From Tenodera sinensis (Eukaryota; Arthropoda; Insecta; Mantodea; Mantidae): 64,000 nt of DNA. Positions 1 to 12,186 of this stretch are shown here, piece after piece. The stretch lies in the NCBI GenBank assembly GCA_030765045.1, contig CM060961.1, positions 146,545,038-146,609,037 of the forward strand, written 5' to 3'. A program made the translations under genes and the position numbers. Below the pieces are notes generated by a model. The model was not told the DNA's origin. It saw nothing but the letters and a program-made list of their open reading frames with translations, and searched no databases. Within the stretch, counting starts at the first letter, position 1. Each line of letters starts with the position of its first letter.

Positions 1-13
1 TAGCGTCCACTAC

Positions 14-1874
14 GAGTCATTCCACGTCAAATCGAACAAAATATGGCAAAAAATGACCTTGATCTCTCAGATTTTCTTGAAATTTTTTTTTGGTGTTTTG
101 GAACAAAATATATTTGACCCGTGTTTCTTCATTTTGTATAAAAAATTTTATTTTGGCAGATATTAATTTTTGAAATGTCCCAAAAATCGCGCGCTCCTCA
201 CTCTTCGATCAATCATACCTCCGATTGTAATGAAGCAAATTTCTTGACCTTTGGCTCAAATTAAAGATAAATTGCAGTATTTTGTGAGGTATTTATTAGA
301 AAATTTTATTAATTATTATTAATATTATATTTATATATGATTAAAGTTGTAAAGTTAGATAACAAACTCGACTATTTAAAAATCTGAAAAAAAAAAAAAC
401 TAAAAATACAATGAAGTTTATTCAATATTCTCAGAAAAAATCAGAATGGAGTCTCTAATAGTTCAGTTGGTATTAACTTTGCAAAGCAGTGCAGCGAAAC
501 CGCGTGGCAGCGGTGGCGGCTACAGTAACCTCACACAATTGCCACCTTCCATTGCGGCAACTGTCCACTGCTTGAGGTTCCATGAACGTTACAACAGTAC
601 AGTAAGGAGAACACTTCTAGCTGACACTATTATATGTACACTATTAGCATCTTCAAAATGTTTTTAAAATATGCATTTTAAACTGATGTTTCCATACAAC
701 ACACAGCTTTACCTCCTTCTTCGAAAGAAAATTGTTTCACTAAAGCTTCAGTTTTTGACAAAGGAATGAAGGAGTGTAATTTTAAAGCACAGCTGGACCC
801 ATCGTTCTTGGCCCCTGACCTTGACTGGAAGTCCTGTTGGCGAATCCATAGCTTTTGTCTCTTTCATCAGCTCATATTGTATAATTCTGTGAATGAAACC
901 ATGCAAATGGGGAGGGAGGGGGAAGGTAGTGATGCCTGCGTGATCTGAGACAGTCTTGCTAATTCAAAGGTGCTTTTTAGTGCAGCGTGCAGTTGAAGAC
1001 ATAGATCTTTGCGATAAAGAGTGAATATAGTGCATTTGTAAGACATTGATCATAGCGTAAATCAATTATGCCACCTGTACGTTCTAAATTAGGGAGCAAA
1101 ACATTACACAGTCAGAGTAGATAAATTATTTCAAATGTATGGACGTACATGAAGGAAGAAGCTAAAAGCAAAGAACTGCTTCCATCAGAAGATTTTTTCA
1201 AAAAAATTCAAAAGTTCAAAAGCACGTATCAGATGCCACAGGAGTATCAGAAATGTTGTGGAGACATTTTTCTGTATGGACTGTACTGCCTTAGTAAGAA
1301 GAAGTTATGTGAGCAGCATAGCTGGCGCGGCAATTCGCAAGCTGTCTGCAGCCACCTGGCTTGTTACTCGTCCGTGAGCGCTTGCAGGTCTCCAGAAAAA
1401 AAATTGTAGGAAATACACTAATGCAAGCTCCATAGTTTTCAACATCTTATTTTATAGATAAAATGTCAGGGAATACGTGTGTATTATTATTATTTTTTTT
1501 TTTTTTATTATTTTTAACACATCGATTTAAATTCTATTTTTGGTTTTACAAAATATACCATAAAAAACAGTCCAAAATTGATGTGTAATAATGATTGATC
1601 GAAAGTTGTTAAAAGTGTAATATTTGTCCTTTCCAGTGCGCTAAACCCCAACTCTCAACTCTATATGAACTTAGAGTAACAAGTGATTTTATATTACGGT
1701 GCGCGCAGAAATTGCTTAGTTTCTAATAGCCATAACTAAGCAAGTAATTTAAAAATACGGAAATAAAAAATTACGGGTCTCCTTATTTAATGCCTATTAT
1801 TCATAAAAAAAAAATTTGAACCTCCCACTAAAAAGTCGTGTTTTACGGGTGTTCGATTTGACGTGAATTGACCC
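14..1874. mobile_element. Candidate TIR DNA transposon (non-autonomous)
   Basis: A 23-base segment at 16-38 is matched in inverted orientation at 1850-1872 with only two mismatches; the shared core is CACGTCAAATCGAACA. The 1.8 kb between holds no recognisable transposase and is AT-rich. No clean target duplication is visible; a TA lies near both ends but at unequal distance, and the true left end may be slightly different. Inference: a decayed or non-autonomous TIR element. It could instead be two unrelated insertions of one repeat in opposite orientation. Confidence 0.4.
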
Positions 1875-3743
1875 ATGTACAACAGTAAGAGTAACATCGT
1901 CTCTCTCACTCTCTCTTCTCAACGCATATGTGGTGTTAAATAAGATATATCAGATAGCGGAGCAGTTATTATAGCTTCTCCTTTGTTACAAACTTTCGTT
2001 TAAATCTTCGTGGGAGGATTTATATTACCCTGAAGGGAAAGTTCACTGCCTAATTTGTCAAAGAACTTAGCAATATTACACTAACGCTATGGCATCTAAC
2101 CTGAAAAAGCATCATCAAATTTTGAAACAGAGCCGATAAAACTATAGTGCGACCTAATCCTAAAAGACAGGTAATACCACTAAATGGTAAATATACACAA
2201 AGATATCAGAAATGTGTGTAGAGAACAAATGGTGTGTTTGTGTGTTCACGAAATTGTTATTAATAATAATTGTTTGGATAAGCTGCACGCTGAGTTGTCG
2301 ACCTGTCCCATTCAACTCTCAATGCAACATTCACCCCACCGCAAGTACTTCGACTACCACTACCACAATACCTTCCTAGTTCTGCTTCTGTCACTTCATC
2401 CCTTCCCTCACCTCTCCGGTGCCCAGCTCAGCAGCGATGCTGCTGCTGGTGCCGGTCGGGGCCGCGGCGGTACCTCAGTTGGAAAGACTAGACAAGGATA
2501 CATAGTGAAGATATAGGTTTGGTGTCAGTGCTTTCTAGTGTATCAACCATAAATAGAAAACTAAATAGAAAACAGTTATTCAAATTGATTAAAATAACGA
2601 ACTGTTGCAATTTGCTGATGATTTGACTCATCTTATAGAAGTTATTAAACCTATTCTAGCTCTTAAGTTAGTGTTTCTCAAACTGTGAAGAACAATCATT
2701 TACGCATTTGCATGCCTCTTAAGAGATGTGTATTTTATTTATAATCCAAGACATTGAAAGGTCAAAATCAAGTATTAAAACAAATTAATGAAAGCATAAT
2801 TACACAGTATTAATAAGAGCGGTTTCGATATGAATTTACAGCAAATATACACTGATACAAAATATAATACAGTAGTTTTCAAACCTTGTTGTCCTTGAAG
2901 TGGAGATTTTTAGGAATTACAAATAAGAGAATATGTAAAACGTAATTAGTAATAGGGTGACATTTCCGTATGCTCACCGCATTTTGATTTCTTGTACGTT
3001 GATTTTTAGCACAATATATTGATTGCGTACTAGACACTGAGTATTACTGCCGACAACTTTACATAAGAATTGTTTTTTCTCATTTGTATTTGAAAGACCT
3101 ACCCAAATAGGCAAGTTCAAGCGATTCATGCCTATGCTCTCCGATATAGTCATTGCTCTGTGTGCATCATGTGAAAACCTGCAACGTATTGGTGCGCTAT
3201 GCACTTGGCACGGTGCATTGCCACTCAGGGTGACGATTCGCACCACTGCTATAAGGAACATAGCCTTATTCAGGTTACTAAAAAGACAAAGATGCCCCAT
3301 ACCAGAGCAACGAGCATTTTAACTTGACTCTCTAACATAAACCAGAGTAAACACCGGGTTATTTATAAAAGACGTACCACTTCAGTATTCTGCTACAATA
3401 ATGAGAATTTATCTTGACCTGATTACCCCCTGTGTGGAGGACTGACACTCCCTAGGACTCACAAGTATGTGCCTAGGATGAGACGCCTGTCGGGGAGCAG
3501 ACGAACCTATGGGCCGGACAGAGTGAAGACTTGCAAGCGGATGCTCATCTCAGAACCAGGTATGAGAGTGGGGAAATAGATGATATGAAATGTAGCCGAA
3601 ATGGAAGAAGGGAAAGGTGATGTTGGAGTAGTTGGTGTAATGAGTGGCCGTGGAAATCGGAGAACACGAATAAAACCCGCCAAAGATGCTGCTTGGGCCA
3701 CCACGAATACCACATGCGGATCGTACCAGTGCCGGCTTGATGT
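1875..3743. other. Intergenic, no supported gene
   Basis: AT-rich DNA with only short unconvincing open frames. One locally GC-rich patch (about 2290-2515) encodes a low-complexity Ala/Gly/Arg stretch on the plus strand. It could be part of an exon, but no splice-site pair or known motif supports this. Confidence 0.6.
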
Positions 3744-3930
3744 TAGGCCAGGCATGTCAAACATCACTCCCAGGGTGTGAAGAGAGGAGTCCACCCCTTC
3801 TTAACTGCAGTAGCACGCGCTAGTAGAACCGGTTTTCGCTTTGTTTTTCTCGCTCTCCGATTTGAAGGGAGGGAAAATAGGGAAATATTTTCACACTTGG
3901 CGAGTGCTGTTTGACATGCCTGTGTTAGGC
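3744..3930. repeat. Imperfect inverted repeat, possibly tRNA/SINE-derived
   Basis: Two arms of about 40 bases (3744-3783 and 3889-3930) are roughly 80-85% complementary and share the core GGCATGTCAAACA. The minus strand next to the right arm (about 3930-3960) reads like a tRNA A-box region, so this may be two inverted SINE fragments. No B box is clear. The function is unknown. Confidence 0.35.
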
Positions 3931-4815
3931 GAACGCTCTAATCGCTTGGCCACAGCCATAAGGCTTTATCATGTAGCATTAGTTTTTTCTGCTGCTTTTG
4001 GCGCATTTTTAAACTTTATGGCTGTATGCATATCAGTGTAAACCAAACAAATTACCTTAGCTATGTGGGCTTCTTCCTGTACCATCTGCTGAGAATGGGG
4101 AAGGATGCATCGGCGGTTGTGTATAGCCACATATTTTATGACTATCGATTTCATAGGAGTTTACCAGTTTGGGTCATGAATACGGAGCGGATTTTGCCCT
4201 ATTTGCCTATAGGCTTTTAAGTTATAAGCACGTTTCCTACAATACTTAATGTGAACTGGAGCAGCTCTTTCATTTCTTGTCGACACGTACCATCACTCCA
4301 TTCAGTTGTTAAACTTTGAAGTACTTCCGAGGCGACCCTATGTGTCTCATCTTCAGCTCATGCAGACTGCTACTTCCAAGCCAAGAGCCAAATCAGGTCG
4401 CTCGGGTTTACCCGGGCGGGATGTATGCCCACGGTACCTATCCATTTAGTATGGATTTACCCGTGAGGTATAAGAGATGTAGTCAATTTACACAAGCTAT
4501 TTGTCAGTGTCAGCCAATGGTGATGATTGGTAACTCTCATTGCTATAGACTTGGGATATGAGTGCAAGTTAGAATGTCTACCCATCCTGGTGCATCCAGT
4601 GCCCGTCTCTGCACACTTAGCAGGTCAGCTTGTGTAACCAGCAAGTCAAGCAGTGTCAAATTGCAAGAAACCGAATGCAGTGGAATGTTTGGTGTTGCTA
4701 CTTCCACATGTGCATTCTTTTCCTTATAATCCCCTTCTGAAATATGGTGAACTCTGGTGGTAGTTTCTTGAAGTTAGTCTTTAGCCATCTGCTGGGTGAA
4801 ACTGGAACTACTTTC
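3931..4815. other. Intergenic, nothing recognised
   Basis: No coding potential, RNA gene or repeat signature is evident beyond short chance open frames. Confidence 0.5.
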
Positions 4816-4822
4816 CTTTAAG

Positions 4823-6723
4823 CAGGACCTTCTAGATTAACGGACCTGACACTGCCATCTAAGTTGTACAAAAATGGCGTCGGCTGGTGGCGATGATTTC
4901 TGAGGTGTTTCCACACGCTGTTTTTCGTATTATTTTCTATGTCTTCGAGTTATTGTTTCTTATAATAATTCCTATGTAAGTTTGTCTTCATATTAGCAAA
5001 GCGAGTGTTTCAAAAGTTTTATTTGGGCAGTATAGGAACAGGAATGAATGTAATAACGTTTTGACTGTGCCGTGTGCTATCCACGTGTTCATGTTTATTG
5101 TGTTCCATCTAGGACTATGGCTACATTAGCCGTATAGTGTGGTTAATTTATCTGTTTGCAAGTACAATTTGTGTCACGATTACAGTGGTGAGAGGTTGTT
5201 GAAGAAAAACTGTTCCAATAGTGTATATTAATGTTGCCATACTACAACCTAACCTCAAACACGACAATGCACCGTAACTGTTGCATTCCCGGATGCAAAT
5301 TAAAAATCAGAAACTTTCAGTTAAAACAAAAGGTAAATTACAACATAAAGCTTCTAAATTCAGTATTTAATTACAATAAATTGCAGCGTTATGTGTATTA
5401 GTTACCGGTGTGTATATAACATGGTGAATAGTGTGAATAGTGAAAGACAATAATTTCGAGTGAATTCAATTAGTGGCATCTGCAACACCAACAGTTTGTT
5501 TCATGTAAGTAGTATGCTGCTCATATTTGTACATTATCTTTTGTCTTTGTAATTTAAATGTGTGCTGTAGTTTAGAAGAAATGTGTTATGTTGCTGCATG
5601 TAAAACTGTAGACTATAGCAAAGTTTGGTAAATATTTACAAAATCGTCCGCTCGAGAAAACGAATGAAACATAGTGCAATGGATGCAGTTTTTATTGCTG
5701 ATTACGATCTTGTAAGTTTTATTGTGCGCTCAAGCTTCGTGTTTTATTTATGAGAAAATTTCGTACGGTCGATGAAGTGGTTTTATTTCGCTTATGCGGC
5801 GGATATTTAGTTAATAAATGTGCATAAACGAGTGTAATATATGCTACAATGATTCATTAATGCATTTACGTTGAAATGATTGCATAAACACTACCCAAAT
5901 TGTAAATATTTCGATAACACAGGACCCTATCACCCCACTCATATGCAAAACTAACCTAACCTAAGCTAACACAATGTTGCTTTACAATACTGATTTAAGA
6001 TTACGTATTTCATGTATTTCATTTACAGTGCTGTTTTACGGTTATTATTTTTAATATTTCATCTGCTTTTGTGGATTCCCCCTGTAAAATAAAGTGTCCT
6101 GAAGTGCTGAGTATAATAGATGTTGTTGCAAACTGAGTAATCAAGTTCTCAGTAATAGTAAAAGCAAAATTTCACCCTAAAGGTTTTGAATTCAGTAGGT
6201 AGCTTTAGGTCATTCTAAATAGCAGCATTTGTATATCAGCCATCCAGTATAGCATGTTTGTGTAGGTATATAACATTATGCACATTGTACAAATGTGAAA
6301 AACAGTGTAAACAATGATTAATAATTCTGAGTCAACTCACTGTCAACACTTCTGTTTTATTTAAGTAACATGCTGCTTGCAGTTTTGTCTATCTTCTTTG
6401 TAATTTGAGTGTGTAATGCAGTTACATAATGTCATGTAAACCTGTAGATTGCATGAATGATATTTGAGGTTATATATTTCATTGCCCATGGTTTATCGTT
6501 TAATATTAAATGTCATTCTTTTTTGTTTGCTTGAGTTTATGTTTAAGACAGTGTTTTTGCGTTTAACACAGCCCATATTCACAAAATAGGCGTGTTATTA
6601 CACCACATTTTTATTTTACTGCGTTGAAATCGTAGCCTGTAGACGAGTTGTTTATAAGTAGTTCCCACCACATAGACCGCCATCTTGAATCACAGTGTCA
6701 GGTCCGGTATTTAGGAGGTCCTG
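4823..6723 (+). mobile_element. TIR DNA transposon, possibly P/THAP-like, 1.9 kb
   Basis: The left TIR (4823-4854) and right TIR (6693-6723) are inverted copies agreeing at about 28 of 32 positions; both begin CAGGACCT and end near GGACCTGACACTG. Weaker similarity continues inward (an AAGATGGCG-like stretch in each arm). A direct 7-bp repeat, CTTTAAG, flanks the element at 4816-4822 and 6724-6730. A 7-8 bp duplication fits P or hAT superfamilies. The interior has no long open frame, so the copy is non-autonomous or decayed, but it holds a short THAP-like exon at 5267. The TIR and TSD are seen directly; the superfamily is inferred. Confidence 0.65.
5267..5332 (+). pseudogene. Possible THAP-type first exon of P-like transposase
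   Basis: An ATG at 5267 opens 22 codons containing CCIPGC (residues 5-10), like the N-terminal cysteines of THAP zinc fingers, which commonly begin with Met, a few residues and CCVPGC. It runs directly into AG|GTAAAT at 5331-5338, a good splice donor. THAP domains are the DNA-binding domain of P-element transposases, and this lies inside a TIR element with a 7-bp target duplication. No later THAP residues (AVPTF-like motif, CxxH pair) were found downstream, so the gene is broken or the call is wrong. Start and donor are seen; identity is inferred. Confidence 0.3.
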
Positions 6724-7350
6724 CTTTAAGCATTGCAACATTGCGTCAGCAGGATTGCAAAATTGATAGTTCTATGTAAATTGATGTAAGTAAATATTTT
6801 CCCCATATTTTTAGTTGTTTATTGGTTCCATCTACTGTGTGTAATATTTTCTGTGGCACACCTACTAACCAACCTGAAAACATATTACTCTTAATGAGTG
6901 CAACTACAAGTTCGCAAATGAAACAAATATGATATAATATTGTTCATTACCACGTCCTCAGTTAAGACTACTCCCTAAGAGCTTGTATATTATTCAACTA
7001 CAATAAACCAAAATGTACTAATAAGATTTTGCTAATAACCTAATTCAAGCGCTGCCCGTCAGTTCCAGATGAGTTGTTAACAATTTGTTTATATTTGGAG
7101 ATGAACATGTGCTCGTCATTAATCAGGATCTGCACTCCAGCAGCAGTACAAAAGATGTGAATCAGTTATCAGAACAGTAAGGGGCTGAGTATTTAGAAGC
7201 CCTTGGGAATATGATACCTACTGCATCACATACTTTTTATATCCGTTGCTCCCGTTAGTCCGCATATGGGCTGCTTCATTTTAGTTCCCAGAAGTCCACC
7301 ATTGATTCTGGACCCCCTTCTCCCACATCTGCTACCGACCAGGCTTTTTC
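6724..7350. other. Intergenic, nothing recognised
   Basis: Unique-looking AT-rich sequence between the TIR element and a GA microsatellite; no supported feature. Confidence 0.5.

Positions 7351-7352
<2 letters not shown>

Positions 7353-7397
<45 letters not shown>
7353..7397. repeat. (AG)n microsatellite
   Basis: An uninterrupted GA/AG dinucleotide run of about 45 bases. Confidence 0.95.
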
Positions 7398-7400
<3 letters not shown>

Positions 7401-7689
7401 CGTAGATAAAAAGAAACTAAAACGAATAAAAATACTGGCGTCGGGAGGAAGAGAAAAAAGGGGAAAAATCAAGGTACATGCTGAAACACATTGCAGCAAA
7501 ACGATAATTAAAAACGCAATAAACTATATATGCAATAAGTACTATGAACACGCTTTCTATAAGATTCTGATTCTCAGACAAAAATTGTTAAACGATTATA
7601 TATTCAGCAATGTTGCCGATAATCATGAACTACTGTGACAAAATGAGAATTCGACGAATCTCACTTCTCACCCAGTGAGACAAAATTAG

Positions 7690-8370
7690 CCGAATTACAT
7701 TTCTTTTGTCACTTTATTGCCTTCTAAATTTTTGCACAAAAACACGGTTCTGTTCTAACCGGCGTAACACAGTCGACACTCTCTCGTGATATTACAACTC
7801 CCAACTGTTTGCTTCTCCTAGCCTTGAGTCAGTCCCTTCAGTGTCTTCAGTTTCTCTGTCTCATTTTTGTAGTTAGAAATTCTGAAACATAAATTATATA
7901 ATGATGATTGTATATAAATATTTTGGTTAAATAAATAGAAAATTTGAATAAATGCCCCGGTATAGTTGTCAAGGTGCCGGGGTATAATATTCAGATTTTA
8001 TTTTATTTTATTTTATTTTATTTTATTTTATTTTATTTTATTTTAGTTTCTCTGTCTCATACACTAACTCCGACGATACAATCACTCGACGCTCACTTTC
8101 ACTTCGACGCGACGTATCTTTCACGCAGTACCACACACACACACACACAGCTGTCTTGCACTCACTGACACACTGACTGACTCATGTTTGTAGTTCTCTC
8201 TTCTGCTGTTTCCTCACCTCCTTGTGTAGGAGGGGTGACGTAACCTGCACCTTTATCGACTTTGACAGGCACGCCGGCCGCCGGATGTCCCTCGAAGGTT
8301 CTGGAAACCCTTTGTGTTTTCGCTTGTTGTGCGCCGCACCCAGCGTCACATTATTGATGACCCAGCGAGA
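7690..8370 (+). repeat. Dispersed repeat family B, copy 1
   Basis: This segment resembles 11640-12160 (reverse), 15880-16170 and 21830-22250. Shared landmarks are a block around TTTATTxCCTTCTAAAxxT, a TCTCTGTCTCA/CTCCGACGATACA block and, in this copy and the 21.8-kb copy, CGGCCGCCGGA followed by AACCCTTTGTGTT. A (TTTTA)n pentamer array at 7996-8045 and a short CA run near 8131-8149 are embedded. No coding capacity is evident. The similarity was judged by eye. Confidence 0.5.
7996..8045. repeat. (TTTTA)n pentanucleotide microsatellite
   Basis: About ten consecutive ATTTT/TTTTA units, inside family B copy 1. Confidence 0.95.
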
Positions 8371-8540
8371 TGGATAATCGTAACGTGAGAGGCTCCCATT
8401 TGGGAGACATTGAGCCGGCTTCCCTAAGCATTTTGTTTTTTGTCTGCGTAACTTCTCTGAGTTGGTATACGAATGCTGGGAACACTCCTGTCCCCTTAAT
8501 TTTCTTTCATGTTTTATGTTCCGTTATACTTTCTCTATTG

Positions 8541-9840
8541 GTAAAGTAGAAGGAAGTGTTGTATTCCACTCAAAAATTTGATTTCAAGATTTCACCGGAA
8601 ATACATGTTTTGATTAGGATTAGGATTAATGAAGTTTTAGGGGCCCGTCGACAACTAGGTCATTTGGGCCCTAGGTCAGAATATAAAAAATCTAAAACTC
8701 CCCTAAAAACTGCCTAAAATGTGAGGTTTAAAATGGCAACTAAAAACGCAGGCAGATAAAAACACCAAACGGCACATGAGTGCGCTAAGTTAAAACTTGT
8801 TAAAACCATTCATTAGAATGTGTAAAAGATCAAAGCTAAAACACATTAAAACTAAGCACTTGAAACAGTAAAACGTAAGACACAAAAGCTAAAACGCAAA
8901 TGCGAATGCTAAAAAGCTAAAAAATTTCACACACTAAAAAACACGTTATACTTGCTTTGCGAACCCAATTTGTGCAACGAACCGCAGCGCCTTACAGGCA
9001 GACACCGGGTCGTCACCCAAAATTGAGGCAAGTGTACACCCCAGGCCAACCGACTGGCGCTCACGAGCGTATTGCGGACAGTCTATAAACATGTTTTGAG
9101 ATACCCTGAATCCCAAAAAAGGCATTTTTAGAAAAAGGTCCGTGTGTGTTGGTATTTAAAGTTTAATGTCTTTCAAGGGTGCGGCACGAAGATTTGGAAA
9201 AAGTAGACCCACCTGAACTAGCCTTTAGATGGAAAATTTTGATTTTCTTGAAAATAGCTCTAACGATTTTTATTAAAATGCCATATGTTCAAGATATTAG
9301 AGTGACAAAAGAAATGTATATTTTGAGCTTTCTGGCTATAGCCTATGTAGTCCCGTTTATTATGGATGACTTTTGAATAACTCACAAATCATATGGGATA
9401 GACAAAATCTTACTATACAAAAATGTAGATCTCGCTAAAACACACACTATAGGTCTAAATAAATTTGTTTGTAGGGTGAACCATTTTGCAGATATTCCTT
9501 GTTATTTGTGTATGTTTTGGAGAAGTTAAACTTCTGTCAAATGGAACATCGCTATTCATTTTTTATATGTCAACCGTGCAAAGAGTACGGAATTTGAAAG
9601 CTTTAAAGGATTTGACTCGCTCAAAGCCTACTGTTTTCCCATATTCCCGTTGCACATGCAAGAAAACGAGCAATTAGATAATTTCTGAAAATGTTTATCG
9701 CAACTAACACGAAGGAGATGTAGAATTAATATAAGAATTAGTGAAATAAGAAATAGTGTAAGAATTAGTATAATAGTAGAGAAAGTCATGTGAGTGCAAC
9801 ACATCAGATTTTTTTCCATCTGTCGCACACTTTGTTTTTG
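8541..9840 (+). repeat. Dispersed repeat family A, copy 1 (interrupted)
   Basis: The copy runs through conserved blocks in order: GTATTCCACTCAAAA; TTTCACCGGAAATACATGTT (8591-8610); after an insertion, GAGATACCCTGAAT and AGAAAAAGGTCCGTGTG; then GCGGCACGAAGATTT, AGATGGAAAATTTT, GCTCTAACGATTTTTATT, TTATGGATGACTTTTG and GTAGATCTCGCTAAAAC. A tail AGAAAGTCATGTGAGTGCAA is at about 9780. The same block order recurs at 23.4, 53.7, 55.3 and 56.8 kb and in reverse at 11.1, 14.65 and 41.8 kb. There is no long open frame. It may be an old non-autonomous transposon. Confidence 0.6.
8614..9088 (-). mobile_element. Retro-inserted element nested in family A
   Basis: A 475-bp insert is flanked by the 11-bp direct repeat ACATGTTTTGA (8603-8613 and 9089-9099), splitting a family A copy exactly where other copies are continuous. 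On the minus strand it ends in a short TAATCC-type tail (plus strand: TTAGGATTAGGATTAATG), typical of LINE or SINE 3' ends with simple tails. No ORF is recognisable; it is probably a 5'-truncated LINE 3' end or a SINE. The TSD and interruption are seen directly; the class is inferred. Confidence 0.6.
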
Positions 9841-9860
9841 CGTTATACATCTCTCTCTGC

Positions 9861-9862
<2 letters not shown>

Positions 9863-9926
<64 letters not shown>
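9863..9926. repeat. (GA)n microsatellite
   Basis: An uninterrupted GA run of about 64 bases just beyond the family A tail motif. Confidence 0.95.
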
Positions 9927-9929
<3 letters not shown>

Positions 9930-11099
9930 TTTCCTAAAATATTTAATGGGGTACAGGAGGGCTCAAAACAATTATTTCTGTGAATTGTTGACTTTCAAAC
10001 ATTGTCAACCTATTGTAAGTGTTGTAGTATTGTAAGCATGTAAGTATACATCTTAAAATAATTTTACTCGCCTATAAATCTTCTTGTGCTAATGTACCTG
10101 CAACAATTATTTGTAGAGGAATGATAATAGAAATACGTATGAGGTTATATAAAAGAAAAGCGAGTAGAGAAACCCATGTGAATGTAACATATTGTATGCT
10201 AAAATGGATGGCATAAAAACCTCCTCTATGAATAATCTTTAAATTTGTCAATTTTCATTGCATTCGAGTGAGTGGTATAGCACTCATAAGGGACAAACAA
10301 ACAAAATTCATTTATATGTATTTAACATAATCTAATCTAAGCATTTACTTTTCAATGGCCTAAAGCATACTGGTGCTTGCAATACAACCTGCTACAGGAA
10401 ATGTTACTCTGGAATGCAACTTCAGAGACGTTGAAAAGGTGACACACATTTGCTCAAGCGGCACAACGAGCTCTTTGTCTTTCTAATGAGCCATTAGTTT
10501 AATGTTTTGTAGTGCAGGTGCAACGGGAGAATGCATCCTCATTACAGTTGAGAACCTATGTTTACATTCAAGATATTTCAGTTTCGGTTATTTATGTCAA
10601 GCACATTAGCACAGTTATTCATTTAGAACGATATTTTAAGATATGGTAGAGTTACAAACGTGCAAAACTTATAAACAATCTGATGTGCTATATGCGCTTG
10701 TCATTTGTCTATTACCGTTTATTTCTTCAAAGTATATATACACTGTTCGTGTTAATCGAAATAAATGTGTATAAGCAATATCGGTTTAATACACAGTTTG
10801 TTGTACGTATAAAGGAAATTCAATAAACAAACAGTTGTCAGATGTTTAAGAAAAACGTCGCTATAAAACAAATGAACGCTGTTAACTCAAAAATTACAAA
10901 CTATCAAACTATTAAGGAAGAGAAGGCTATTAGAAATGAATTGTAAGTCTTAAACAGATCTACATTTCTGTTTCGGACCCAAACGAAATGGTTGTCCACG
11001 GGCCCTTAAACCTCACTCACCCACTGCATTTAGTTTTTGCAAGTTGTTTTCTTTCTCCTGTAGTTTACAAGTTGTATAAAATTGTACACAACTCATTCC
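9927..11099. other. Intergenic; a family A tail-like fragment only
   Basis: No gene is recognised. Near 10160-10200 a stretch resembling the family A tail (GAGTAGAGAAACCCATGTGA) suggests another fragment of that repeat. Confidence 0.4.
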
Positions 11100-11360
11100 A
11101 AATGAGGAGGGCTTCACAGGCTATTGCCAGAAAATTTAGCATATATATTTTATTTTTCATGCATATATGTCAAGTATGTAGTACTTTTACCAAAATCGCT
11201 GAAGCAATTTTTGGAAAATCGAAAGTATCGAAGAATATCCCTTGCTGAGGATAGCTTGATGTGGGGGATTTTCTTAAAAACCTTTGTGTCTTTCCTCTGG
11301 AAGATGCGGAACTTGAATACAAACTTTAGTATTTATGCGATATTTATGTAGTTTTTGTGT
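11100..11360 (-). repeat. Dispersed repeat family A, copy 2
   Basis: The reverse complement carries family A blocks: TACTAAAGTTTGTATTCAAG, TCTTCCAGAGG, TTTTTAAGAAAATCCCCCAC and CTTCAGCGATTTTGGTAAAA. It is degenerate and recognised by block order only. Confidence 0.4.
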
Positions 11361-11491
11361 GATGCTAACCCCATCCCATCCCTACACATAGGCACAATTT
11401 GTTGTAATTTATTATTATTGTTAGCATCATCATTATCATATTATCATTGTTGTTTAATTAGCTAATTAACTAATACTATTATCATATCATA

Positions 11492-11580
11492 TCATCACCA
11501 TCACCATCACCATCACCATCACCATCACCATCACCATCACCATCACCATCACCATCACCATCACCATCACCATCACCATC
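11492..11580. repeat. (CACCAT)n hexanucleotide array
   Basis: Perfect tandem CATCAC/CACCAT units over about 90 bases, flanked by looser ATC and ATT repeats. Confidence 0.95.
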
Positions 11581-11639
11581 ATCATTATTATTATTATGTA
11601 ATACCAGGCAGCAACCGCCCTTCAAAGGAAACTGCGTTA

Positions 11640-12160
11640 GCTACTTCATACTACTGTTTGTGAGCACGTGGCCCGACGACAACGGAAGGGTCAGAACAAG
11701 GTCGACTATGAGCGTGGCAGAACAAAGGCATTTCATACCGTTATAGAAGCTGTCCATGTGACGAGAAGTTTCAAGTAAAGGTGTATGTTCCAGAGAGTTC
11801 ACCGTTAATTCTGGATAATGAACGAGTCGAGACGGCGAGAGAAGCCAGTTTTTGAAATTGTTTTCAAGTGTGTTGTGTACTCTCAGTGTTAATAGAGCTT
11901 GAGTGTTGTATCATCAGAGAGAGATTTTAGACATTTGATCGTCTCGTCGAAGTTGTTTGTTGTGTGAAGCAGTTTTTAGTGAGTGTATCGTCGGAGTCAA
12001 TTGTTTGTGAGACGGAGAGAGTATAAAGACAGGGAAGTGTCTGTCAAGGTCACCAGAGAACAAATGTGCAAGGTAACGACGAATTATAGATTGTGCTAAC
12101 AATAAAAAGGAACTCTGTTTTGTGATTCAGTTTTAGAAGGGAAATAAAGCGACAGAAAAG
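11640..12160 (-). repeat. Dispersed repeat family B, copy 2
   Basis: The reverse complement aligns by eye with 15880-16170. Shared stretches include CCTTCTAAAACTGAATCACA, CTAAAAACTG then TTCACACAACAAACAA, and GATCAAATGTCTA. It abuts the left target duplication of the hAT element, so the hAT inserted next to or into this repeat. Confidence 0.5.
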
Positions 12161-12186
12161 TAACTGAAAGGGTCATCTATCGTAAT

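Noticed and set aside
4819..6728. piggyBac (TTAA target) for the 1.9-kb TIR element
   Set aside because: TTTAA is next to both ends, but symmetric ends require CAGGACC...GGTCCTG with a 7-bp CTTTAAG duplication; a TTAA target leaves the ends one base out of register.
8614..8636. Insect telomere-like TTAGG units
   Set aside because: Only two or three irregular TTAGGA units occur, inside the TSD-bounded insert; best read as the simple 3' tail of a retro-inserted element.
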